Assembly: GCA_905178155.1 (NCBI GenBank)
Contig: CAJINV010000008.1
Coordinates: 2,294,001 to 2,358,000, forward strand
Origin: Amoebophrya sp. A120
Taxonomy: Eukaryota > Sar > Dinophyceae > Syndiniales > Amoebophryaceae
DNA length: 64,000 bases
Reading direction: 5' to 3'
A program made the position numbers and the translations under genes. The notes beneath the pieces are model-generated. The model saw nothing but the letters and a program-made list of their open reading frames with translations, ran no database searches and was not told where the DNA came from. This document shows positions 12,201 to 22,900 of this stretch, in pieces (the stretch's first letter is position 1; every line of letters begins with the position of its first letter).

Positions 12201-14575
12201 AATGTGGCGCAGGGCAACAGCAACAAAGGCAACACTGCGCCGCCCTCCTCGGCTGGAGCTGGTAGTACAACTAGTGTGTACGCACGTGCATCCGGGAAGA
12301 GCGTGACTTTCCAATCCGCCAAGGGGCAGCAGCTGCACGCCAGCAACACAAGAACGGGCTCATCTGCTGTTGTTCTACAAAGGGGCGCCGGGGGAGGCAC
12401 CTCAACGGCAGCCAGCAAAAGTGGTGCCGCGCGGATTTCCGGTGGTGGAGGTCCCGCCCAGCAGACACCGCAGCACATGCTGGACTCGAGTGCTGCGGCG
12501 CCGGCGCGCGGTAATACAGTGACCAAATCGGCGAAGGGCCAGGGCGGTTCCGTCGCCGCGCCCGGAGGCAGTGCAACTGCGGCGGCTGCAGTAGCTGCCG
12601 CGCACGCGAAGAACGTTGCGGGGGCATACACTGGTGCTAATACAGGTGTGTTGGCGGGTAGCTGCAGTACAGCTGCGGGTGTAGCAGCAGGTCATGCCGG
12701 TGTGCATCATCCAGAATTGCTTGTTGGTGGAGTTCAATCTCAGCAGCACCTGGCACCTGCTGCGTACGTTCAGCATCATCCACTTGCACCACCTTCTCGA
12801 CTACATCAACAGGGTCCCGCGACCAGTAGCGCCGCGGCATCTTCCCGGGCTGCGTCTCTGGGTCCCCCAGGGGCCGCGGGACATCACACGTACTATAACC
12901 TGCACCAGGCGGCGGCCATCAACACCAACCCAATGGCCATCAGCCCGGCCGTGTGTTATCATGATCTTCCGCACGGGTCGCCCTATCTTTACGGGTACGG
13001 CATGCACGGCGCGAGCGGAATAGTTCACCCTGCCGTGTTGCACGGACTGTACTATGGCATGGCAGCAGCGGCTCCTGGAGCCGCGACTTACCCCCCGGTT
13101 GCCGGCGTCGGCAAGGCGGGTGGTCTCGGACCGCAACACTGTGTCGTTTCCCAAAGTGCTACCGCGATTCCCGCAGCGGCCTTTAACGCAGCCGGCGCAG
13201 CCTCCGTGGCGGCCTCCCCGGCCGCTGCACAGCCGTCGATCGCAAAAGGAAAAGCAGCGGTCGCTGCAGCCGCAGCTGGCGCAAAAGGCGGGATGGCTGG
13301 ATCCACGATTTCAAGTGCTGGCGATATTCCTGTTGGGCCGGGTGCGGCGACGTTTTTCTCATCGTCCTCAAAGGGCAGCACTAGTAGTTCGGGAGCATCT
13401 GCTGCTGCGGCCGGGGGAGGGTGCGAGCAGAAAGACGCGTCCGGCGGAACAAAGATCTCCTCCAGCGCGGGCAGTGCAGCTGCGGCTGCAAACGACACTA
13501 GAACTACAAATTACACCACGGCAGCGGCCGGCGAAGGCGGAGGCGCGAGTGCTACCGAAACGAGAAAAACGACGACGACCCCGAGTGGAGGTGGACAGGA
13601 AGCAACAACCTCGAAACCAACCTCCTTACTCGCCCAGATGTCGGGTTTGGTGACACAGGCCGCGATGGCGCAGCGGCAGCAGCGCCATCAAGCACAAGTG
13701 CAGAATGCGAATGCTAGCAGGGCTGCAACGGCGATGAGTAGTACAAGCACGAGCTCTGCGAAGGACTCGGCGTCCTTGACTTCCGCCGTGGGAGGCCCGG
13801 ACTTTTCCGCTAGTGCCACCGCACCTCCCGGTGTACTAAGTGGGACAGGAACTACCGCAACTCCTCCAAATAATTCTGGTACAATAGCTCCTGGGGGTCC
13901 GCGTGCAAGCCAGACGGCGACAACTGATGGCAGCAGTTCTCAGCCACCCCCGATGAAGGGACGGATATCGAGTGCAAATATGTCATCTGGGTCTCGATGG
14001 TTTCGAGGATTGTCATGTTCGTCATGATCTAGATCTAGAAGAGTTTGGTAGAGGGTGAGGCTGGCGATGAGGATGACTCTGAGCGGCCCTGTATTGCGTG
14101 ACCTCGTAGACGTAGAGCTCCTCTTGTCTCCTGTGTCATGCAGAAGCGGAGTTTCTCATCCTCATCCGGAAAACACAAAAAATCTGAACAAGACATCATG
14201 CTTCGCGTTGCATTTTTACTGTGCTTCTTAAGTAATTTTATTCACTGACATGCAACCTCACCCAGACATTGAAATATTCGCAACGCATAACGGAAAGCGT
14301 CCGCGTATTTCGCCCGACTTCGGGTCCACGAGGACCACGTCGAGGCTCCGCCCAATCAGGGGAACAGCCCCGTGCTGCAGCAGTATTACGCGAAAGGTAA
14401 CGCGGCATTTCACATGCAGCACCACTACGTGCATGCGTACCACCAAGGCGGGGCCGGGGGACCGGGTGCAGGAGGAGGTAGCGGCTATTACCACTATGGT
14501 CCGCAAGCGAGCCACGCTGGGAGTGGTGCGACTTATGCAAGCAAGAAGGGGAATGGGAAAATGCCGATAAAATGA
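9258..14575 (+). CDS. Low-complexity protein with SH3-like segment
   Basis: Exons inferred: (5' end open) 9258-9519, 9710-10003, 11103-11385, 11588-13965, 14295-14575 (3498 nt, 1165 codons including the stop). Introns 9520-9709, 10004-11102 and 11386-11587 are GT-AG; the last is an eroded introner. Residues encoded at about 11223-11660 resemble an SH3 fold: a hydrophobic start (HRVIIDYHG), then EGYLALKKGW, then YHYYVYGKC, then KEGWFPAEIL, close to the GWFP signature of SH3 domains. The remainder is Ala/Ser/Gly/Thr-rich. The C-terminus is Gly/His/Tyr-rich. No catalytic domain was seen. The SH3 call is inference from pattern. The true start is unknown, and this may be the 3' part of the CCCH-finger gene. 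Confidence 0.55.
9969..10004 (+). repeat. 36-bp direct repeat, copy 1
   Basis: Begins TGGACGCCGACGACCTGGTA and is identical to 11068-11103. It lies at the 3' end of a coding exon. The following GTACT supplies a GT donor. Confidence 0.9.
10005..11067. mobile_element. 1.06-kb insertion between long direct repeats
   Basis: The segment between the two 36-bp repeats behaves as part of a GT-AG intron (10004-11102). Inside are three copies of CGCCAAAAACGTCTGCACCTC-like sequence, at 10479-10499, 10520-10540 (inverted) and 10584-10604. There are also introner-type motifs such as TTTGTAATGC, and a CCCTCCCGCCAAAA inverted end pair near 10314 and 10535. No transposase frame is recognised. It may be a composite non-autonomous element. 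Confidence 0.6.
11068..11103 (+). repeat. 36-bp direct repeat, copy 2
   Basis: Exact copy of 9969-10004. Its CCCAG provides the acceptor, after which the exon resumes GC AGA TCG CGT in frame. Confidence 0.9.
13966..14289 (+). mobile_element. Introner, eroded family A
   Basis: Starts TATCGAGTGCAAATATGTCA with a degraded CTGGGTCT core and ends with CACCCAGACATT and CATA. Target duplication ACGGA is exact. Excision joins GGA CGG A to AA GCG TCC in frame, extending the protein to the stop at 14573-14575. Confidence 0.68.
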
Positions 14576-16909
14576 AGTACTAAGCCTCGATAGGATTCTG
14601 AATAGAACTTCGACCCCCGTTCTCGCATCTCGATGAAGTTTTAGCAAAGCATCACCCGCCTCCGGGAATGCAAAATGGACATTAATTTGTGTGGTACAAA
14701 AGCAAATGAGGGAGCTTCACTTTACAATGTTGTCTCTTATTTTTTTTAGAATTTCCTAGGATCTTCCATTTTCGACACTAAAGGGGTCGGCGAAGTCATT
14801 GTTTTGCACGACCGCTAAAGATAAAGAGAAGGCACCGCCATTCATTTGAGCAATTTCATCTGAGTCTTGTCTATATATGGATATGCTTTTTTTTGTACTC
14901 TAGCAAAAAGATCGTAGATACTACCGAACTGCGAAAAGCGAACCCATGTAAGTAGCTGCAATTGCAAGCACTTGAAGAGGCAGTAATTTTGACGTTGTCT
15001 TGGTCTGGTTATGATCACCACATGAATGTCTGTGTATCCATAAAACAAAAAATGAAAACTAAAGATGGCGTTGCTATTGCAATACTTTCCCACTTAGATG
15101 AGTGAGCCGCTCTTGAAACATAAAAATGAAATAAATATAGTACGGATACGAAGACGAAAAAAAGAAGCCCAAGGCGAATTATCGACTACCAGGCATAAGA
15201 CAACGGAAATTTTGCTTAAACCCGAACGTATTTATTTTTGGCCATGTTTCTAAGGCATAAACTGAGTATGATTGCAACGAATTCTTGAGTAGCCATTTCT
15301 AGAAAACCTCGGCCTCTTGCATATTCTGCTAGTATCACCTGAATAAATGAATTTTTGCACACGAAATTTCTCATCTGCCCCCGTGCCCCTGAAGAAGATA
15401 CCAATCTTTTGAATTTCAGTATATTATAGTTCACAATGAATGTGCTTCGATGAAGTTGTAGCACGCTGCTCATAAAATATTTTGATTCTTCATCTTCTTC
15501 TAAACCCAAAAATTAACATCTGACTTTGTTTTCTTCTCTTTCGGTGCCAAGCGCTCTCCACAGGCTTGGTAGCAAAGTAAGAATGTTCGCGACGACACGG
15601 AATTGCTTTTCTTCATGAAATACGAACACAAATACGACAAATGATTTCTGTTGCTTTTTCTCTCTTTGAAGGGTTTGCGATTTTACTTAACCAAACCGAC
15701 CTGGCGCCACTAACACTCTAATTTGGATGTTTACAGCTTTAGGAACTTCGAGCTCAATCTTCAGGGCATATATACACCTTGATCATGCAGATGTAGTACA
15801 GAAGTTGAGGTCGCTTGGCTCAGCGTGTTGGACAACGGCGAGCGGCATCAGCAAGGTTTTTTTTAAATAAACGTTTTCAATAAATCAGTAGTAGTTATTA
15901 AGGTTTTATTACACCGACTTCATTATTATTGGGAAGAACACAAACTCCGAATCTTGCAACTACAAAACAGTGAGGCACGTAGATATTGAAGTTGAGCCCG
16001 GCTGCTTAAGATGTGGATTGAGCGGGGGACGAGATGGAGATGAACAAACTTTTTTTCAGATATGCATTTTTTATGCGAAGTCTGATTTCTTTTAGGAAAA
16101 CAAATCAATGTCTACTTCAGATCACCCGATTGAAGCGACATATCTTACTTTCTAATGAGAAAGCGACCGAATACGAAACAAATCAGAGCGAGCCGAATGT
16201 TGTGGGCCAACCTATGTGTGTCGCACGCCGGCCCCCGCTGAAGACCAGCGGCAGTCGTGTGTCAAAAAGATGACCTAGCCGTAGCCGAAGCCGTGCAGTC
16301 AATAATGCCGATCCGTCAATTTTGTCGTGTTTTTCCCCCTTCATCGTGCTCATCTCGCTCTCATGGCTCTAGAAAAGTGGTCGCGCCCGAACCGAAGGAT
16401 CCTGGCTTTTCTTGATCCTCTTGGCTATGACTATGCCGACGTTCTTCTTTCATCACTCACACCCAAGTCTAGTTCCGGTAGAAGATGATCCTAGGCAGAT
16501 CTTTTCAGTCAAAGTGCAGTAAAGTTGTTGGTTTTGTTCCGAAATAGATCTTGATGATAATTTTCTGTGTGTTGTTGACGCATTCGCGGTTCCACCGAGA
16601 TATGAATGTATGAAGCTTTTCTGCTTTTTCCAGTGTGGTCCCGTCCTCGCGTTTCGAGGGTCGCGTAGATACTCCTGGAAGATATTGTGTGAGCTATCAC
16701 GACGATAGTTGCATGAGCCTTTCTTTGAAATGACATAGAAAGCAATGTCGCAATTGTGAACGAGGTTTGATATCTTTAAGAATAGGTTTTTAGAAATGCA
16801 AGGAGGTTCAGCTTCTATTTCTCCTGTCTGGTAAATTTGGACCGTTATTCTTATTAAGTGAATCCCAATAGATACTTCGATATCCACATCTTTCTTCGTT
16901 GACGTCACA
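14576..16909. other. AT-rich intergenic region
   Basis: About 2.3 kb, visibly richer in A and T than the flanking genes. No convincing ORF on either strand, no introner and no RNA gene was recognised. It presumably holds the 3' region of the upstream gene and the promoter of the helicase gene, but no defined element could be identified. Confidence 0.6.
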
Positions 16910-19900
16910 ATGTCATCACAAGAACGCACGGCAGCCTCGGCGAGGAATAAAAATGCCACGATCGCAAGGCATCTGGCGTCTTTGCAGAAGGAAAGTTGTG
17001 CGCTGTCGAGAAAAATCTTCGCTTCGAAGTTGAAGTACGGACTAAATCACTCCGTCGTCGGCTTGAAGTTCCTCAAGAAGGAAAACAAAGAGTCGAGGCA
17101 TTTGTTGGGAACGTGCTTCTTACCTTTGATTCCAGAGGAGCATCACCCGAAACAAGACGACGAGGAGGGTGCGAAAAGCTTTCTCCTGAACGCTTACCAG
17201 GACCGAGCAGCGGAAACCAGTCCGGGGTACGGTACTCAAATTGCGGTGTTCGATCTGGTTTTGGATGAGTGGCGCAGTTTTCTTCTCGACAACGTCGAGG
17301 AGTTCCAGGTCCTGCAGAAGGTCGGCAAAGCGAAGGAGTTTATCTCGCACCACATTTTCCCCTCCGGGTTTGTCGACGATTTTTCAGACGATTTCGTTGA
17401 CTTAGGAAAGAAAACCGAGGAGGATGAGAGCAGTAGCCGAAGTGCATGCGGTCCTGGCGGTTCCGGGAACGGCCACGACACCACGCGGAAAAAGGTGACG
17501 CCGTCCGAGCGGACGACGGTGCTGGCGCGATTCCTGGCGAAGTTCAAGTACCTCGGAGGCCTGCAGAAGGAAGAGGAGAGACGGAGTGACCTGCCGGTTT
17601 GGGCTGCTGCAGCCGCAGGAGCAAAGGGGAATAAACCAGGAGACCTCCGTACGGAAACTTCGACTGCGCGTGACAAAGTGAGAGGCAAGCGCGTGTACGA
17701 CACGCTGCGGAAATACGCGGCGGAAAATGAGCCGGAAGATGAAGCGCATGATAGTACTCCGGTCCCCGAAGGCGTCGGGGTGTTGCACGTAGACGACATG
17801 CAGCACATGAATAACTACAGCTCTGCGACGTCATCTAGTGGACCAGCGACGTCGGCTGCAGCGCGGCACAACAAAAAGGAACAAACCCAGCTGGAACATC
17901 AAATTGCCAAGGGGCAAGCCCCCGCTGTGCTGAGTAAGTACAAAACAACTTTTAACGACATTTTTGACGCCAACTTCGGCGCTGGCACCGACTTAGAAAT
18001 GTTGGCCGATGACGTGTTGAAAAGTTTCAAAGAAATCGGCGGGCTTTTGCAAGAGGCCAACGACTATGCAAGATTGAAAATTATACCGATCTGGGTCTGG
18101 TTTTGTATAAATGCGCGATGAACTTTCGTTCTTCGTTGTTTCTGACAGGGCTGGAATTGTTTGCTGTGCACGCGAAATAAGTACATGATAATTTGACGTC
18201 GTATAATTGGAAGCCTAGTACGGAAACAACATCTACTTGTGGTCAGGCTCCGATGGGGTCTGGAACAAGTGATTGGTCTGTAAACTCGAGAATCAGATGA
18301 ACCACGTATGGATCATGTGCATTTTTCATTTTCCAACCCAGATCGTTTTTATCAGTTGATACCGACGAGCACTACAGCGGCAACAGCGATTTGTACACGC
18401 AGTACGCTGCGACGCTCCAGCGAGCTGGGTTTGTTGCGTTTGATGAGGCACGCGGAACGATGGATCAGAGTCAGACCATCGCGATCGTGAAGGAGTTCTT
18501 TCAAATCGCCGGACGGGACAAGGACCAGCTGGTTGTGCACGTGAGCAGCCATGCTGGTCCGACCGGGGAGGCGGCGACGAGGAACAGCGAAGAAGAAGAA
18601 GACGCGCTTCCCCTGCCGGTCCCCGACGCGCTGATTGAAAAGCAGCGGTATCCGCAGCTGCACCTGGACTACAATTGCGCGCGCTTGATTGCGACGAAGG
18701 CAGCACGAGAAAATAATGATCATGGAGGTGGTCCATCGTCCAGTAGTAGCACACCAGCGGCGGTGGAGCAGTCGTGCTCCCGAACAGCTGCACGGGGGCA
18801 GCAAGTACTGAAAGTGAAAGAAGTGCTGACGTATTTTGTCAGCGACCTGGTCCTCCTTTCGCGCACCGATACGTCCTTGGCCAGGAAGGCCATGGAAATC
18901 GTCCGGATTGCCTACGGGCAATTGTCCCTGTTTTCCCAGCAGTTCGAGTTCGAGTTGATGCGCGACATCGTCTCCAACCGGCAATTTTCGGAATGGTCCT
19001 GGAACAAAACGAAAGTGATCGAGGGAGAGAGGCCGATTTTTCAGCAGCAGGAACAGTACGCACTGGAGCAGAACCGCTACCTGCGCAAGTTGTATTACAG
19101 TGAAAAGTGCCCCCCACCCCCGAAGTTGCAAAAATTTGTGATGCGAAGTTTCCAAATGAAAACTTTTTGTCATGCATGCATGAAAGGAGTATGAATCTTT
19201 CTGATGCAGATTCTAGTCGTGTTTCGCATCGCTTGCATGACAAGCGCCGCTCTTGCTGGGATCTTTTGCAATGCAAATTTTTGCTATTCACGATCGGAAA
19301 TCTGTGATGCTGATACATGCAAGAGGGCGAATGTTTCATTTGGAAAGGTTTGCAATACAAATGCTTTCAAGTTCGGGGGTCGTGGGGGCATTTTTCATTG
19401 TAATAAGTTGCAGAAGTACTTCATCCCGCAGAAGTATCTGAAGACGATCGACCGGAAGAGGGGGAAGGTGATCACGAACTTGCTGCACAAGTTTGTGTGC
19501 AACGACATCGGGTGGCATATGGAGTTCTCAAATGTTACATTCTCAACTGTTACATGAATTTGTCATGCAAAAACACTATCACTCTTAACACGATCAAGCC
19601 TTCTCCGCATGACAACTTCTTGACGCGCTAGATAGCATTACAATCTGCTCCTAACCTGTAATGCAAAAGGCGCAACATTTTCCCTTTCAATTTTGCCATT
19701 CTTGCATTACAAATTTCATGTAACAGTTGAGAATGTAACGTTTGAGAACGCCATATGGCAGCTGTGGCACAGCTACAGCCAGCTCGTGCCCTGGAGCATG
19801 ACGAAGTGGGAACACATATCCTGAGTAAAAACGTACCCACACCAGAGTTGTAATGCAGATTTGCAAAGACAGGAAGACTTGTAATGCGCATCCCCATGAG

Positions 19901-22900
19901 AGCCATTTCCAGTCGTGTTTTGGAATTTGTGATGCTGTGAACAGGATGAGCAGCTGGATTTGTGATGCGGCTGCACTTTCTAACCTGCACTACACTACAG
20001 AGTGCAACTTGTCATGCGTGACTCACAAAACTCCTAGGTTTGTGTTGCAAAATCCCCATCCTGACTCTGGTGTGGGTACGTTTTTACTCAGGATAACACA
20101 AGATTATCACCAACAAGCTGTTCCGGCGAAGCAACAGATACCCACCGGAAGCGGTGTCCTTGCAGAAAATGTTGACCCGGTGGAACTATCGGCGGACGAT
20201 GGAGCTGATGCTCTACGCCGAGGAACTGCAGCAGCTTGCGGACATCCAGTGGTACGATTTGACCAAAATCAAACTCACGAAAGCGACCAGGACCGTGGCA
20301 GTACGGATTGGAAATGAATGATACTTGTTATTGTTTTCGATCTGGGTCCTCTGCTGGAGAGATTTGGCCATCTTTTTGGCGATGCTCGGCCGTATTAAAG
20401 CCTCCAATTTTTTTGAATGCATGGCGCGGAAGCAGAGCCGTGTCAAGAACGACAGAAGCTTGCCTTTATGTGCGCAAGTGCGACTTAACGCGCTAGGTAT
20501 GTGTGTTGAGCATGTAATAGAATAGATTTTCAAATTTTGTATAAATCATGCGTGAGTCAGTGTCAGAGTCAGACTCCAAGTCTGTTTGTCATTGTAACTG
20601 ACATGATGTCGGTCTGTAGGACGCGTATTATTGATGAATTAAGTAAGTACTTTTCTATCTAAGTGGGCTTTCCACACGACCCAGATTGAAGATAGATCAG
20701 TTGCATTTCATAGGCCGGCGCGGTCCGCAACCTGTTTCGGATCAACGTACCTGGGCTGGCGGAGAAGCGTCCGTCGGTGCTCAAGGGAGATAAGCTGTGG
20801 GTGCGTCAAAGCGACAACAATAAGAAGAAAAAGAACAAGAAAGCGACAGCGACTTCTTCCTCTTCTGCGGCGAACAAAACCTATGTTGCGTACGTGTGGT
20901 TCGTGAACATTGATCACGTGATTGCGAGCTTTGACGCCGAGTTTGGCTCCGCGGAGGACTTGGATAACTCCTATGATGTGCGATTTATGCTGAACGATTT
21001 TTCCCTGCAAGTGATGCACGACGCGATCAGGCACCCCTACGTGGCCGAGTGGTTTGGAGAGAATTACGAAAACTTCAACACTTGTGCCGAAATTGCGAAA
21101 AAGAAGGAAATGGAAAAGGTGGTCGCGAGCAACAACTCTTACACCAATAGCGTCTCGGGCCTTGCGGTCGGGTATGATGGGCAAAATCAGCAGTACCAAC
21201 CGCAGCAGATCTTTCACCCCAGCTTCAACTTCTTCGCGCCACAGACAGCTTCTACTACCGCGGCAGCAATCTCGGCAGCGAACCAGCATCTCGTGTTACA
21301 GCACCAACAAACACCAGGTCCCCCATATGCAACAGAGTACCACAATCCGACCTACGCGAGTCTCCCAGGGGCCGGATCATCATCCGCGTACTACGGGACC
21401 AATGCGGTCTACGGAGAAGCCCAGCTTCCGTACAACCAACAGGGTAGCCATACTGTGAGCTACTTTCAACCTGTCGTAGACGTGAATAGCGCGTTCCAAC
21501 AGAATCAAGGCGTCACCACATATAATCGCGTGGTCGTCTACGAGTCCCTATCCTCTACAAAAGTCTATTTTACTTCTACTACAGTGCCACCAATTTCCAA
21601 CTTCTATGAGACTCTTTTGTACTTAATTATTTCGCGTATTGCTCCGTCTTTTGGAAAGCTTATCGGCTTTTTTACAGTGACATTTTCTCTACGGTGCGTA
21701 TGCACGGCTTTTGTTGTCATACAGTGTTGCAGTTGGGCTTAGGATCTATTCTTGGTGGTGTCGTCTGGTAAATAAACTTTTGCAGAGGATACTCGTCTCT
21801 GGACGATCGCGTGGCGACGTACGACCAGCAGAATCGGTGGCGTCAGCCGGAGCTGAATACGGAGCAGAAGCAAGCGGTCGCTATGGTGTTGTGCAAGCCG
21901 TCCGCGCCGGTGATTCTGTGGGGCCCGCCGGGCACCGGGAAAACGAAGACGCTGGTGGAAACGATCTACCAGGTTCTTTACACGGAAGAGCAGCCACGAA
22001 TTCTCGTATGCACGCCCTCGAACCACAGCGCGGATCTCGTCGTGGACCGGTTGATAGATCTCGGCGTCACCCACGACAAGATGTTTCGCTTAAACGCCCG
22101 GTCCCGGGATCTGGAGGACTTGAAAAGCGAATTCCCGAAGGTGCTGTACGGGACGTCCGGGCACGGGTACTGCGGTTCCGATCCGCAAAACCTGCCGAGC
22201 CGCGAGGAGCTCCAGTCCTACAAGCTCATCGTCTGCACGTGTGTCACTGCCAACGTGCTGTTTCAGCACGGTTTTGGGCCGGACGTGACGGGGGTGGGGG
22301 GAGATTCAGCAGGTAGTCAGGGGGCGTATTACGACACGCAGAAGAATCAGTGGGTTCAAAACAGCAGAACAACTGTTGGTAATAAAAATCCTTCCGAAAA
22401 GAAGCTGAGTCGGAAAGAGATTTCGCGATCCGCCAAGAAAAACCCTTACTTCACGCATTTATTGATCGACGAAGCAGGCCAGGCGCTGGAGCCGGAGATC
22501 GCTGTCCCGCTGAAGGTGACGGGCGAAGATTCGGTGGTGGTGCTGTGCGGCGACCCGAACCAGCTGGGGCCGGTCGTGCGCTCCAATGTGTGCAAGAAGT
22601 TCGACTTTCACCACTCGACGCTGCAGCGGATCGCGAAGAAACGGGAGCTGCTGGCCACCTTCATGAACAACAACAAGAAGAAGGGAGGAGGACACCAGCA
22701 GCCGCAGACAGGAACAAGGAATACAACTTCGCGTGGCACTGCCGAGCCAGAAAATGCGTACGCGAACGTGACCGCGGCGACCAGCTCCTCCTATCAGACA
22801 CAGCAACGGGAAACGCAGCGGCAGCGACTCGAACTGCTGAAGAAGGGCTGTGTGTTGCTCCGCGTCTCCTACCGCGCGCACCCGCAGTTGGTGAATTTGT

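Noticed and set aside
16260-16300. Spliced-leader-like CCGTAGCC string
   Set aside because: Only a few bases match; no leader gene structure or donor site follows.
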